Source: Nostoc sp. T09 (GTDB lineage Bacteria; Cyanobacteriota; Cyanobacteriia; Cyanobacteriales; Nostocaceae). From it: DNA of 64,000 nt. The stretch is taken from NCBI RefSeq assembly GCF_002154695.1, contig NZ_MTAV01000053.1, positions 45,798 to 109,797 on the forward strand. Reading direction: 5' to 3'. The translations under genes and the position numbers were made by a program. The notes under the pieces are model-generated. The model ran no database searches. It was not told the origin of the DNA and saw nothing but the letters and a program-made list of their open reading frames with translations. Positions within the stretch are counted from its first letter, which is position 1; every line of letters starts with the position of its first letter. Positions 17,121-26,618 of this stretch are shown here, in pieces.

Positions 17121-18284
17121 TCAATTAAAAGTTGATTGAGTGGTAGTATCAACTGCTAACCTTTTAGGCACATCGGACACAGCAGAACGAACTACATTAA
17201 TAAAGTTTTGGGCGTAACGTTGCGTTGAAAAATCGAGAGCGCGTTGTCGTGCTGCTACTCCGATAGTATGGGTTAATTCTGGATCTTCCAGATAGCGGAG
17301 AATGGCGATCGCTAATGCATCCGCATCACCGTAAGGTGTTAGTAGTCCATTGACACCATCTGTAATAATTTCTGTGGGACCGCCAGCATTACCAGCAATC
17401 ACAGGTTTACCAAGTGCCATCGCCTCAATAATTACAATACCAAATGGCTCTTTGTCGGAAGCGTGTACAAAGATATCCATCGCCTGCGTCCACTCAGGAA
17501 CATTGCGCTGTAACCCAACCATAAAAACGCGATCGCTCAAGCCCAAAGCTGCTATTTGCGTTTTTAAGAAGCCTTCATAATCAGGTTCTAAATCGTGCTT
17601 ACCGCCAACGACTACACAGTGAGCATCAGGATATTTCTGCAAAATTTGCGGCATTGCATCTACTAAAACATGCATTCCCTTCCATGTTTGCAATCGCCCC
17701 ACAATCCCAATCAAAGGCCCGTGGATCGGTAGGCCCAACTTCATCCGCGCTTCCATTGGCGAAGGAAGAACATTAGGCTCGAAGCGGTCTAAAGCTACAC
17801 CTGGATATACCAGAGGCGTTGGTCTATGAGGCCAAATCTTTGCCTGCGCTTCCTGACCATCTTGAGAGAGAGTTACGATCGCACGAGCAGGTAATAACGT
17901 CGCCAGCCTCACCAACCAAGACTTACCATCCGGTACTTCTAGTTGATACCACACAGCAGGTAATCCAGCTGCGATCGCGGCCATTCCTCCATAGATATGA
18001 GTAATCCACATCCAGTTGGCGATCGCATCTACATGTTCGCGCCTAGCGATCAAAGCTATCTGAAAAACCGTACTAATCAAACGGTGAACTTGGCGCAGGC
18101 GACCACTTGCAATCACTCTTGTATCAATACCGAGCGACCTTACTTGTTCTACCATTGGGCCGTCTTCTAAAAATATCGCCAACCATTCAATACCCGCTTG
18201 TCGCCCTTGTTGCATTAAATCCCAAAACATCATTTCACCGCCACCTCTTTGTTCAGCCAGCGGCATAATTGCAATAACTTTCAT
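17121..18284 (-). CDS. Glycosyltransferase family 4 (HEP island, last gene)
   Basis: A 387-residue GT-B enzyme. The N-terminal domain starts MKVIAIMPLAEQRGGGEM, the acceptor loop. The C-terminal GT4 domain has IGIVGRLQTWKGMHVLVDA (about 195-213) and the E-x7-E signature in KEPFGIVIIEAMALGKPVIAG (about 283-303), which binds the nucleotide sugar. It transfers a sugar from an NDP donor to the growing repeat unit on the cytoplasmic face of the membrane. AAGGTCA sits just before ATG 18284. It lies at the downstream end of the polysaccharide island, 236 bp after the polymerase-like gene. The donor and linkage cannot be read from sequence. Confidence 0.9.
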   Translation of the reverse strand: MKVIAIMPLAEQRGGGEMMFWDLMQQGRQAGIEWLAIFLEDGPMVEQVRSLGIDTRVIASGRLRQVHRLISTVFQIALIARREHVDAIANWMWITHIYGGMAAIAAGLPAVWYQLEVPDGKSWLVRLATLLPARAIVTLSQDGQEAQAKIWPHRPTPLVYPGVALDRFEPNVLPSPMEARMKLGLPIHGPLIGIVGRLQTWKGMHVLVDAMPQILQKYPDAHCVVVGGKHDLEPDYEGFLKTQIAALGLSDRVFMVGLQRNVPEWTQAMDIFVHASDKEPFGIVIIEAMALGKPVIAGNAGGPTEIITDGVNGLLTPYGDADALAIAILRYLEDPELTHTIGVAARQRALDFSTQRYAQNFINVVRSAVSDVPKRLAVDTTTQSTFN

Positions 18285-18520
18285 AATGTTGACCTTAATT
18301 TAAATGAAATAGATTGTCATAAAGGGCGAGGCAAACTCGCTCCTAAAAAGCTCACGATAAACGAGTTTTAGATTTTAGATTTTAAATTTCGGATTGAACC
18401 TTCAAAATTACAAGAGGTCTACAAGCAGCAAATTTATTTGTAGAATTAATCAAAAATCAAACCTCAGCGAATATTTGATTTTCGATTATATTCTCCAATC
18501 CAAAATCCAAAATTATTTGG

Positions 18521-19951
18521 CTATTTAATTCCTTGATGCTGATAATATTTATGTGCTGCCATAGCCATAGCAAAAAATCCCCAAAGGATCATACCCGCCA
18601 CACTCAGCATCCCGCTACCAATAATTAATTGAGAACAAGCACTTATCCCAATCGCACGGGAAGCACTGACAAAACTATCAAAACGACCTTCACTATACTT
18701 ACTAACATTAACAATCAATAAAATCAAACCGCCTAAATAAGGGATAGCGCCAAACCAGCCCAAGGTGAAAAACATATCTAAAACGCCACTATCAATGACG
18801 AATACTTCAATTTGCCCTGTTTTTTCATTAACCTTCCAAATATTTCCTAAACCGTTACCTAGCCCATTGGAAAGCGCAATACTCAGGTTTCGATCATAGC
18901 TTCCCGATCTATCTTTAAAGCTGCTATCTTTTTCCAGATTAGAAAAAGTTTCAAAACGAGTAGCCACAACTTTAGAAATTGGCTCAATAGTAATTAGTGG
19001 TACAACACAAAGCGCCATCACCAAAATAATAGTAATTAAGCGCATTTGAATTTTGGCTTTAACTGAACCTAAAATGATAATTACTCCTAACAGCCAACCA
19101 CCCCAATTAGTCCGGGCTTGTGCTAATAAGAATGATAAATAACCAACAGCTGAAGCAGGAAAAATTAAAAATCCAGTTCTCGTAAATAACAACAATAAAC
19201 CAGCTTGCATCACAGAGCCAAAAGGCCCAACTGAGTGCAGCGTACTCCATACACGCATCCCAAAAGGTACAGGATCTCCAGAACTGCTAAACATTTTTGA
19301 CTCTATAAGCCAGTATCTATCCCACTCTGGAGCAACCACAAATTGATATACACCATAAGCTCCAAGAATTAACACGCACCAAAGAAATGTGCGCTGAATA
19401 TGATCGCGATAGCTAGGATAATCTCGCCAATTCGTGAATAAATGAAAAGCAAAAATAATCGGACTGAGCCAATCTAAAAGACCACGTGCTACAGGAACAG
19501 GTGCATTATAAATTAGACCAACTAGAAAACCATAGAACACTCCAATAAAAGCTAAAAGAAAAGGTAAACCTCCTTGGCGTAGGGTACTAGGGAGGTAGCG
19601 TAAGAAGGTTCCTATAGTCACAAAAACTACTAAATAGGGTGCGATCAGTATCTGACGAGTAGCGTCCCAACCAACCCGGTAGTCTATCAAGCGGGAAACT
19701 AAGGGTGTGAGAAACCAAATCCACCAGGTAAAGCCGATGTAGAGAATCGGATGGCGTAAATATAGAAATAAACCTACTAGTAAAGCTGTTGCGGGAAAAA
19801 CTAAACGCAACATCGCAGCTGCACCAGCAAAATAGCAAACTATTGTTAGTAGTATGAAACCCAAGATTACCATCCAAGCCTGTGCTGCTTGATCCTGGGG
19901 AGAAAAGTTTTGTTGTAAAACACTATTGAAGAGTATCTGCTTAGAAGTCAT
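18521..19951 (-). CDS. O-antigen ligase/polymerase-like membrane protein (Wzy-like)
   Basis: A 476-residue polytopic protein with about ten hydrophobic segments (for example MVILGFILLTIVCYFAGAAA, LLFTRTGFLIFPASAVGYLS, IILGSVKAKI..IILVMALCVVPLI). A large polar loop (about 315-375) contains SGSYDRNLSIALSNGLGNG. This topology with the loop between the penultimate transmembrane segments is that of the Wzy/WaaL superfamily, which polymerises or ligates lipid-linked glycan repeats on the outer face of the membrane. The loop lacks an obvious conserved His, so the precise chemistry is not assigned. Its position among glycosyltransferases, the Wzc-like protein and HepA makes it the likely HEP polymerase. 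Confidence 0.82.
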   Translation of the reverse strand: MTSKQILFNSVLQQNFSPQDQAAQAWMVILGFILLTIVCYFAGAAAMLRLVFPATALLVGLFLYLRHPILYIGFTWWIWFLTPLVSRLIDYRVGWDATRQILIAPYLVVFVTIGTFLRYLPSTLRQGGLPFLLAFIGVFYGFLVGLIYNAPVPVARGLLDWLSPIIFAFHLFTNWRDYPSYRDHIQRTFLWCVLILGAYGVYQFVVAPEWDRYWLIESKMFSSSGDPVPFGMRVWSTLHSVGPFGSVMQAGLLLLFTRTGFLIFPASAVGYLSFLLAQARTNWGGWLLGVIIILGSVKAKIQMRLITIILVMALCVVPLITIEPISKVVATRFETFSNLEKDSSFKDRSGSYDRNLSIALSNGLGNGLGNIWKVNEKTGQIEVFVIDSGVLDMFFTLGWFGAIPYLGGLILLIVNVSKYSEGRFDSFVSASRAIGISACSQLIIGSGMLSVAGMILWGFFAMAMAAHKYYQHQGIK

Positions 19952-20043
19952 TCAATTTTAGATTTTGGATTTTTGATTATAGAAATTATTCTTTGCGCCT
20001 CTGCGTGAGATTCTTTTAAGCTTGTTGAGTACACGAAAGAATT

Positions 20044-20105
20044 ATGGAACCACAGATGTAGACACGAAGTGGCTTCCCGCAGGGTACACAGATGAACACA
20101 GATGA
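20044..20105. repeat. CACAGATG-type tandem repeat interrupted by a 31-bp module
   Basis: CCACAGATG...ACACAGATGAACACAGATGAA is a tandem repeat like the one at 22331-22360. At 20056-20086 it is split by the 31-bp module that occurs identically at 6751-6781. Confidence 0.7.
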
Positions 20106-20119
20106 ATTGTAGTGAATTT

Positions 20120-21055
20120 TTAATTTTGACTTTTGAATTGCCGATGTGTTTGCCATCCGTGCCAACGACCGCGCAAAGATGCCCAGCATTTTTTACCTGC
20201 CAATTGACCTTGACTAGGCAAAAGTCTCAGCCATTGCACTAAGCCTAAGCTATCCCTTGTGCCTACTAATATTGCCCATAATAAAAAGACCGCACGGCGA
20301 AAAAGCGGCAAATATTCTAATAAAACTAAAGTTTCATTATGGACTAAGTTAATAAAGGCAATTTCATTAAAATTATTTCGCTGGTCTTCATCAAAACGTT
20401 GTGCTGGGTAGTGATCTACTGCTACTTGAGGATCGTAAATTAGCTTCCAACCAGCCTGCTTTAACGCTAGGGTAAATGCCATTTCAAAATGTACTTGTGC
20501 CCCTGTACCGCGCATCCGTTCATCAAAACGCAATTGTGCGATTGCTTCTTGGCGAAAACTCATGTTCACGCCTTTGAGAACATCGACTTCACGAGGTTCT
20601 CCCACTCCTAGATGATGGTTACCTATCACCCGTCCAAACCATTGCAATTTACCAACTATCTGCCGGGAGTCATCTATTACCTTGTTTCCTTGATGTACCC
20701 AATCACGCCCACCAACACCACCAATGCGGCGATCGCAGATAAAATGAGCGTTGATTTTCTCTAACCAATCAGGGTGAGGCACTGCATCATCATCTGTAAT
20801 GGAAACAATGTCTCCTTCTACTGCGGCTAGTCCGGCGTTAAGAGCTGCTACTACCCCAGGTACGGTGACTTTGACGATATGCAGTGGCAGGTTGTGCGGT
20901 GAGAATTGGGCGAGAAATTCCCAAGTTTGGGCATCTATATCGCGAACAACTACTATTACTCGATCGACTGGTTTAGTTTGCGCCTGTAGTGCTAAAAGGC
21001 AGCGTGAGAGATCTAGAGGACGGCGATAGGTGGGGATGAGAACAGTGTTCTTCAT
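20120..21055 (-). CDS. Glycosyltransferase family 2
   Basis: A 311-residue GT-A enzyme. The N-terminus VLIPTYRRPLDLSRCLLAL is the donor-binding strand. ITDDDAVPHPDWLEKI (about 90-105) provides the metal-binding D-x-D, and GTGAQVHFEMAFTLALKQAG with the preceding Arg/Glu residues forms the acceptor side. A hydrophobic stretch near the C-terminus (LFRRAVFLLWAILVG) suggests membrane association. ATG 21055 is required to include the LIPTYRRP strand. As a result, the gene overlaps the 3' end of the upstream GT4 gene by 83 nt in another frame. It is part of the polysaccharide island; the sugar is unknown. Confidence 0.9.
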   Translation of the reverse strand: MKNTVLIPTYRRPLDLSRCLLALQAQTKPVDRVIVVVRDIDAQTWEFLAQFSPHNLPLHIVKVTVPGVVAALNAGLAAVEGDIVSITDDDAVPHPDWLEKINAHFICDRRIGGVGGRDWVHQGNKVIDDSRQIVGKLQWFGRVIGNHHLGVGEPREVDVLKGVNMSFRQEAIAQLRFDERMRGTGAQVHFEMAFTLALKQAGWKLIYDPQVAVDHYPAQRFDEDQRNNFNEIAFINLVHNETLVLLEYLPLFRRAVFLLWAILVGTRDSLGLVQWLRLLPSQGQLAGKKCWASLRGRWHGWQTHRQFKSQN

Positions 21056-22259
21056 TCTTGATTAACTCCTCAAATAGATCCACATAAGTTTGTGCCATCG
21101 TATTCCAGCTATGTTGTTCAGCGACAGAACGAGCTGCTTTACCCATTTGCTGCATCAAAGCGCCATCGTTTACTACAGACAACAACGCTGCTACTAAAGC
21201 ATCAATATCATCTGAATCGGACAAAACTACCCCGCATTCTGGTGTCACCAATTCTGCACCCCCGGTAGCAGTGGCGGTAATGACAGGTAAACCAGAGGCG
21301 AGGGCTTCTAATAATACGAGGGTGCAAGCTTCATAACGGGAAGGAAATACAAATAAATCTGCAACCCGCATAATTGCGGCGATATCACGTCGATAGCCTA
21401 AAAAATGTACTCGCTCACTTAACCCTAAAGAGGCTGCTAGTTGAGGGAAGGGGCTACCTTCAGTGCTACCAACCACCGCTAAATGTAAATTGGGAACTTT
21501 TGCTAAGGCATATAAAACTGTATCTAAGTTCTTTCTGGAGGTGCGAATATCGCCAGCAAACAGGGCTAGAGGGACGTTTTCTGGTAGATTCCATGTTTGG
21601 CGAGCGCCTACACCAGGAGTAAACTCTTCTAAATCTACGCCGTTGACAATTACCTGAATTCGAGAACGGGGTACGCCAATATTTACTAATTCTTGCGCTA
21701 CTTTCTCAGATACGGCGATGACTACTTTCGCTTGTTGAAAAGCCTGCTTCTCCCAATGGGCATTCAACGCAGTGTAAAGCCACTGGTACAAACCATAAGC
21801 ACCGCGACGGGTACGGGAAATATGCACAGGCGTAGACGCAAAGCGGTGAGGGGGCCGCAGTCTTGGCGATTCCCGTCGATTGCGAACCCCCGAACCCGGA
21901 GGGCTTGTCGCTAGACATTGCAGCCAAGAACTGTGGACAAAATGTACAGCATTCACATCTGCTGAGTTCTTGGTAATCGCTCCATTGACTTTTACTAAAT
22001 CAATATCAGCGCGATATTTTTGCAACCAATCTGCACTTTTTTTCGCAAATACGAAATTACGAATAAATTCTGTAGGGAAGCGTTGGACTGGAATCTCAAT
22101 CCAATTAACTTGGCTATTCTCTTTTAATTTAGGTGCTACTTCACTTGCCAATAATATGAGGTGATGACCACGACGAATTATTTCCTTGGCAACCTCATAA
22201 TTGACTCTTCCTTGACCATCACCTTTTTTAACTGTATGGGTAACAATGCAAATTTTCAC
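20973..22259 (-). CDS. Glycosyltransferase family 4 with in-frame repeat insertion
   Basis: A 428-residue GT-B enzyme. It starts MKICIVTHTVKKGDGQGRVNYEV. The GT4 domain has ALFAGDIRTSRKNLDTVLYAL and the E-x7-E signature in PSRYEACTLVLLEALASGLPVI. The segment from about residue 113 to 142 (CLATSPPGSGVRNRRE ... PPHRFAST) is unlike the family. It is encoded by GC-rich palindromic repeat DNA at about 21831-21921, while the flanking HSSWL and PVHISRTRRGAYGLYQWLY look continuous with each other. The reading frame is preserved. The last 28 residues are read in another frame from DNA that also encodes the start of the next glycosyltransferase and look unstructured. Whether the enzyme remains active is uncertain. 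Confidence 0.85.
   Translation of the reverse strand: MKICIVTHTVKKGDGQGRVNYEVAKEIIRRGHHLILLASEVAPKLKENSQVNWIEIPVQRFPTEFIRNFVFAKKSADWLQKYRADIDLVKVNGAITKNSADVNAVHFVHSSWLQCLATSPPGSGVRNRRESPRLRPPHRFASTPVHISRTRRGAYGLYQWLYTALNAHWEKQAFQQAKVVIAVSEKVAQELVNIGVPRSRIQVIVNGVDLEEFTPGVGARQTWNLPENVPLALFAGDIRTSRKNLDTVLYALAKVPNLHLAVVGSTEGSPFPQLAASLGLSERVHFLGYRRDIAAIMRVADLFVFPSRYEACTLVLLEALASGLPVITATATGGAELVTPECGVVLSDSDDIDALVAALLSVVNDGALMQQMGKAARSVAEQHSWNTMAQTYVDLFEELIKNEEHCSHPHLSPSSRSLTLPFSTTGAN
21831..21921. repeat. Palindromic repeat inserted in the GT4 coding sequence
   Basis: About 90 bp, GC-rich against its surroundings. It begins CGTAGACGCAAAGCGG and ends GGGCTTGTCGCTAGACATTGC, the same end blocks as the repeat at 2169-2221. 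Between them are GGGGCCGCAG, TTGGCGATTCCCGTCGAT and CCCCCGAACCCGG. The length is close to a multiple of three and it carries no stop in the coding frame. Confidence 0.7.
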
Positions 22260-22430
22260 ACACCAACTCCTTGATAATTAGTTAATTATTAAACTTCTAA
22301 TAAATATCCAAGATAAAGATATTTGGCACCACAGATAAACATAGATAAACACAGATAATTTATTGGTAAGAATTTTTGTGTTGCTATGATTTTTTTTTCA
22401 TAAAATTGGCTTCTGTGAGGAGAAATAAAA

Positions 22431-22471
22431 GTAGGGTGGGCAATGCCCACGATATCCGTATTTTTGTGGGC
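22431..22471. repeat. GTAGGGTGGGCA-type palindromic repeat
   Basis: GTAGGGTGGGCAATGCCCAC followed by GATATCCGTATTTTTGTGGGC. Second copy of the element seen at 10117 and 36132, here just downstream of a GT2 gene and upstream of the GT4 gene. A CACAGATAAACA tandem tract precedes it (22331-22360). Confidence 0.7.
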
Positions 22472-22506
22472 TAAACTACTCATCCCGATCATTGCTTGGC
22501 TAAGGC

Positions 22507-23463
22507 TTAAATGATAAAACTGAGAGTCAGCGCAGCTAGAGTTCGCAAATTAAACTTCTGTTTGCTGAGTGCTTGCCAAAGATAAGGACGTGCTGCATCT
22601 GTCTGTTGATTTCGGATTAAGCCAATCCCTAAAGTTGTATTAGCTTCTAACCATTTCTTTTGAAAGTATGGCTTAAATTCTTGAAGTTTAGGATCTTCCA
22701 TGAAGATTTGATAACAAAATAATTCGCTTTTAGCTTTACGAATTTTCGCTTGAATATCTTGAGAACCACTAAGCATGGTATCAGTTTGCTCATGGGCACG
22801 ATATCGCGTCAATCTTTCTGGAGAATAGTAAGCTGCATAACCAGATATACAGCAAAGATAGGTTAAATATAAATCCCACATTCCACCAGCTTCTGAAGGA
22901 ATATTATCCCAATCCACAAGATTATTACGAATTACACAAGCTGCGGCAGTGGGTATACTTTTATCTACTAACCCAATCTTAGCGAAAGATTTATAAACAC
23001 CTTGTACCAGTTTGTGACGCTTGAAACCTCTTGTATTCTCTTCTGTACCAGAATAATTAATATTGCCTTGAAAGTCTATTATATATTGGTCACAAAAAGC
23101 GATAATCAGTTTGGAATTTACTTCTAATGGAGGTACAAGTTTAGCTAAAAAATCTTCGTTCCACACATCATCATCATGCAAGCTGGCAACATATTTACCT
23201 CGTGCCATCTTAAAGCCATGCATCTGATTAGCAATCATCCCTATATTTTGTGGATGTCGCCAAAATTGAATACGTGAATCTCCAAAAGATTCGACAATCG
23301 GTAGGGGATTTTCGGGACTACAATTATCAGAAACAATAATTTCAATATTTTGATAAGTCTGTTTAACTGCGCTGGCGATCGCTTGTTTAAGATACTCTGG
23401 TCGATTATAGGTAGGAATAATCACACTGACCAGAGGTTGTACTACTTCAGAGGTGCTAGACAT
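22507..23463 (-). CDS. Glycosyltransferase family 2
   Basis: A 318-residue GT-A enzyme. VSVIIPTYNRPEYLKQAIAS is the donor-binding strand and helix, IEIIVSDNCSPEN follows, and VASLHDDDVWNEDFLAKLV supplies the D-x-D metal site (about 93-97). The C-terminal third is helical and Tyr-rich. It belongs to the group of inverting cytoplasmic glycosyltransferases that extend lipid-linked repeats. It follows hepA by 162 bp, corresponding to the GT gene found next to hepA in Anabaena. The sugar specificity is unknown. Confidence 0.9.
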   Translation of the reverse strand: MSSTSEVVQPLVSVIIPTYNRPEYLKQAIASAVKQTYQNIEIIVSDNCSPENPLPIVESFGDSRIQFWRHPQNIGMIANQMHGFKMARGKYVASLHDDDVWNEDFLAKLVPPLEVNSKLIIAFCDQYIIDFQGNINYSGTEENTRGFKRHKLVQGVYKSFAKIGLVDKSIPTAAACVIRNNLVDWDNIPSEAGGMWDLYLTYLCCISGYAAYYSPERLTRYRAHEQTDTMLSGSQDIQAKIRKAKSELFCYQIFMEDPKLQEFKPYFQKKWLEANTTLGIGLIRNQQTDAARPYLWQALSKQKFNLRTLAALTLSFII

Positions 23464-23515
23464 AAGTTTAAGACATTAAATTTTCATGTCTATAAATAGA
23501 ATGGGTTGTCAAGAT

Positions 23516-23625
23516 ATCTGTCATTTGTCATTGGTCAATAGTCAATAGTTATTGGTCATTTCTCCCTTGTCCCATTTCTCCCCACACTCCCCACACTCCC
23601 CACACTCCCCATATCTCCCTTGTCC
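23516..23625. repeat. Tandem heptamer/nonamer tract
   Basis: TCATTTG-TCATTGG-TCAATAG-TCAATAG units are followed by CTCCC-rich DNA containing CCACACTCC three times in tandem (23583-23609). The tract fills the gap directly downstream of the hepA stop. The tract at 47583-47673 is nearly its reverse complement. Confidence 0.75.
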
Positions 23626-25464
23626 CTACTCTGCTTGACCTCTTTGGTACTGTGTCTGGTGATATCTCCACAGCTTGCCTTGGCGAGCGAGTAATTCTTG
23701 ATATTTGCCTTGTTCTACTATCCGCCCCTTTTCAATTACTACAACCTTATCTGCTTGAGCAATCGTAGAAAGACGGTGAGCAATGACAATCACTGTTCGT
23801 CCTACAGCAAAATTCTCTAAAACCTCTTGAATTGACTGCTGTGTAATTGCATCTAAAGCACTAGTGGCTTCATCTAAAATCAAAATTTCTGGTTTGCGCA
23901 CCAAAGCACGCGCGATCGCAATTCTTTGTTGCTGTCCACCAGATAATTGAATTCCATCAGCACCCAAAATTGTGTTAAAACCCCCAGGCAATTTTTCGAT
24001 AAATTCTAGTGCATTCGCCTGGCGGGCTGCTTCGTAAATTTCTGCTTCAGTGGCTTCAGGAGTACCGTAAGCAATATTATTGCGAATAGAGGTGTTGAAA
24101 ATAAATGTTTTCTGACTAACTACAGCCATTTTGCGACGTAGCGAGTCAATGTCAAAATGACACAAATCAACTCCATCTAAGAGAATTTGCCCTTCTATAG
24201 GATCGTGAAATCTAGGAATCAAATCAGCAAGTGTACTTTTACCGCCACCAGTTTCTCCTACTAGAGCGATCATTTTTCCCTGCTCCATACTCAGGGTAAT
24301 ATTCTGTAGCACTAGACTGCCAGCTTCATAGCCAAAATCTACAGATACTATATCAATTCCTTGTCGCAATCCAGGGAACCGGATTTTGCCATTATGGAAG
24401 TAATCTTTATCCTCAGTTTTTAATAACTGTTTGATATTTTCTACCGCTCCGGCTTGGGTACTTAAAAAGGCGATAACTCCATTTAAATCTTGAATCATCG
24501 GCACCAAGCGAAACAGTACAAAGAAGAATGTCAACAATGAGGCAATCTTCATTAAGCCAGTTGTTATTGCCACAATAATCATCGCTACGAGAATTACTGT
24601 AGAGATACTTTCAGCAATCGGCCTGACTATTAAAGACAACCAATAAACATTTTTCCAAGCATTAACTACATTATGACTGGCTTGATAATACCGTTGCCGT
24701 TCAAAATCTATAGTAGAAAATGCATGAATTGTGCGGATGCCATCAATAAACTCTAGTGACCTAGAAGTAAAATTGTCGTTCGCTTTGGTGACAGCAAAAC
24801 TGCGCTCACGAATATGTTTATTGAGAGTTGTAAGCCCTACAGCTAAAAGACTAAACAGTAAAATCGAAATTATTGAAAGCTGCCAAGAGAGGACAAATAA
24901 GGATAGAGAGTAGACGGCGATCGTTAAAGTTCTGGTGATGACAAAAGCCATCCCTCCAAAAATCTGTCTAATCCGCTCCATTTCACTGGTAAGACTATTA
25001 ATTAGTTCCCCAGAGCTTTTCTTAGCAAAATATTTTAGACTTTGAGCCTGGAGTTGTTCAAATATCTGTTTACGAAGATTATCTACTAAGCTAATTTCGC
25101 TAAACTGAATACAGATTTGTGCTAAGTAGTTAAATCCTGCACGTATACAAGTTATAATTACAATTAATGTAGATACTCGAAATAATCTCTCATTAGCTGA
25201 ACGGTTAATACCTAAAATGATGATATCAAACCAGTCAATTCCTGTTTTTACTGGTTCAGCATTAGGTGTAGTCAGGCTTTGGAGAAAGGCCAATAAAAAA
25301 CCAAGTCCAAATCCCTCAAAGGTAACAGCACAGAGTGATAAAACTATTGCTAAAATTGCAACCCGAGGAAACTTTTTAAACTCTCGTAATATTAAGTAGT
25401 TATTTTGCCAAAAACTACTAGCTTCTAGAAATCTCCGAGTTGTTCGAGTGAGCTTGAAATACAT
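23626..25464 (-). CDS. hepA: HepA, ABC exporter for heterocyst envelope polysaccharide
   Basis: A 612-residue half-transporter. The N-terminal membrane domain (about 30-330) has six hydrophobic segments (AILAIVLSLCAVTFEGFGLG and others). The ATPase domain has Walker A GETGGGKST (about 400), the Q-loop in VSQKTFIFN, the signature LSGGQQQRIAIARAL, Walker B ILILDEATSALD and the H-loop VIAHRLSTI. It would work as a homodimer in the plasma membrane. Length and setting (next to a HepC-like protein and a GT2, downstream of a Wzc-like gene) match HepA of Anabaena PCC 7120, which is needed for deposition of the heterocyst envelope polysaccharide. In Anabaena hepA is induced during differentiation; no NtcA-type site is visible in the 63 bp upstream here. 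A generic MsbA-like role cannot be excluded from the sequence alone. Confidence 0.85.
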   Translation of the reverse strand: MYFKLTRTTRRFLEASSFWQNNYLILREFKKFPRVAILAIVLSLCAVTFEGFGLGFLLAFLQSLTTPNAEPVKTGIDWFDIIILGINRSANERLFRVSTLIVIITCIRAGFNYLAQICIQFSEISLVDNLRKQIFEQLQAQSLKYFAKKSSGELINSLTSEMERIRQIFGGMAFVITRTLTIAVYSLSLFVLSWQLSIISILLFSLLAVGLTTLNKHIRERSFAVTKANDNFTSRSLEFIDGIRTIHAFSTIDFERQRYYQASHNVVNAWKNVYWLSLIVRPIAESISTVILVAMIIVAITTGLMKIASLLTFFFVLFRLVPMIQDLNGVIAFLSTQAGAVENIKQLLKTEDKDYFHNGKIRFPGLRQGIDIVSVDFGYEAGSLVLQNITLSMEQGKMIALVGETGGGKSTLADLIPRFHDPIEGQILLDGVDLCHFDIDSLRRKMAVVSQKTFIFNTSIRNNIAYGTPEATEAEIYEAARQANALEFIEKLPGGFNTILGADGIQLSGGQQQRIAIARALVRKPEILILDEATSALDAITQQSIQEVLENFAVGRTVIVIAHRLSTIAQADKVVVIEKGRIVEQGKYQELLARQGKLWRYHQTQYQRGQAE

Positions 25465-25527
25465 AAAATGAGTTACAAGAGTCTTTCAATAAAACAAAGT
25501 CCAATCAAATTACACTGAAAAAGTGTT

Positions 25528-26472
25528 TTAAATTGGATGGCGATAAATGAAGCGACCAATAGCAGATCCACAAAGGATGGCAAATTGTTGTTGGAAAAAT
25601 TTGGCTGAAGAATACAGTTGAATTGGTGTTTGACTGTGCCGCCAAAACAATTTATCTGTAATGGTAGGACGGCAACCTTCAAGAGCACTCATAATTAGGT
25701 TCTTGCGCCAAGGCTTAACGCTTGGTACTGTTGCATGAGACATAATCGTGCCGCCTGGGACAAAATCCATACCATCAGGTCCCACCGTACTCAGGGGATG
25801 AGTAGACACCATAAGCGCTAGGTTGAGGTAAGTCTGATCGCCATAGAGATAGGGGTAATGATGAAAACTGTTCTGGGCATACAGATCGTCGAAATCTGTG
25901 TATCCTGCCATCTCACCTAGTTCTATAAGCTTTTGCCAAAGTAAAAGAATAGACTTGCAGTTTTTATTCACACCAATAAAGCCACTATTAAAGTGATAAT
26001 CTAATTGGCGATCGCAAACTAAGCCATTACTCTCGGCAAATTCTTTCCAAGCCAAGCGTCGAGGATGATTAGCCGGTACCTGATACCACGAGTCCCCACA
26101 CAGCGCAATTCCCCGACTCACCCACTTCTCATAAAAATCCCAGGTACATTTATTAACGATGTCTGGATCAAAGTAAAATAGCGCATCCACATCTGGGCAG
26201 TAACTATCCCATAATAAGGACATAAAATCAGGCTTGTAAAAACCTAGATGCTTTCGGGTATTGAGTTTCACAAACCGAATTGCACAATCCTCAGCGATAG
26301 AAAACTCTTGATAACCCTTGCCTTGTTTGAGAGAGTTAGCCCAAGGCGGTAAGTCACCGCGATATCCTGCCCAAAACACACCACGAAAACCGTGATGATA
26401 TAGAGAATTTGCCAAAACTCCCACACCATAGTGGTAGTCTTTTTCAAAAACAGTACAGATAGCCGTATTCAT
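25528..26472 (-). CDS. GT8-like nucleotide-diphospho-sugar transferase
   Basis: A 314-residue GT-A-fold protein. It opens with AICTVFEKDYHYGVGVLANSL, the donor-binding strand of GT8-like enzymes. The metal site is DALFYFDPDIVNK (D-P-D, about residues 96-108). DYHFNSGFIGVNKN and YGDQTYLNLAL are the conserved acceptor-side motifs. It lies between hepC and hepA (146 and 63 bp gaps) on the same strand, so it is presumably in the same transcript and acts on the heterocyst polysaccharide. Family-level assignment is good; donor and product are not determined. Confidence 0.78.
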   Translation of the reverse strand: MNTAICTVFEKDYHYGVGVLANSLYHHGFRGVFWAGYRGDLPPWANSLKQGKGYQEFSIAEDCAIRFVKLNTRKHLGFYKPDFMSLLWDSYCPDVDALFYFDPDIVNKCTWDFYEKWVSRGIALCGDSWYQVPANHPRRLAWKEFAESNGLVCDRQLDYHFNSGFIGVNKNCKSILLLWQKLIELGEMAGYTDFDDLYAQNSFHHYPYLYGDQTYLNLALMVSTHPLSTVGPDGMDFVPGGTIMSHATVPSVKPWRKNLIMSALEGCRPTITDKLFWRHSQTPIQLYSSAKFFQQQFAILCGSAIGRFIYRHPI

Positions 26473-26618
26473 AGTCCTAGCGATCGTTAAATTAATTACT
26501 TTTTTGCACTTTTGCGCGAAACAAAAGCAAGAGACTTTTATGAGCAGGGTAAGCGCAACGAAGTATGAAAACTTTTTCCTTCCTTCTATCCTCAGCCTTC
26601 TGTTCTCTGCCTTTTTTT

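Noticed and set aside
21706..21927. Additional frames on both strands across the GT4 repeat insertion
   Set aside because: They result from the GC-rich palindrome, which is stop-poor in most frames.
23583..23609. Short tandem CCACACTCC units, checked as a CRISPR array
   Set aside because: The units are directly adjacent without spacers and belong to the simple tandem repeats of heterocystous cyanobacteria.
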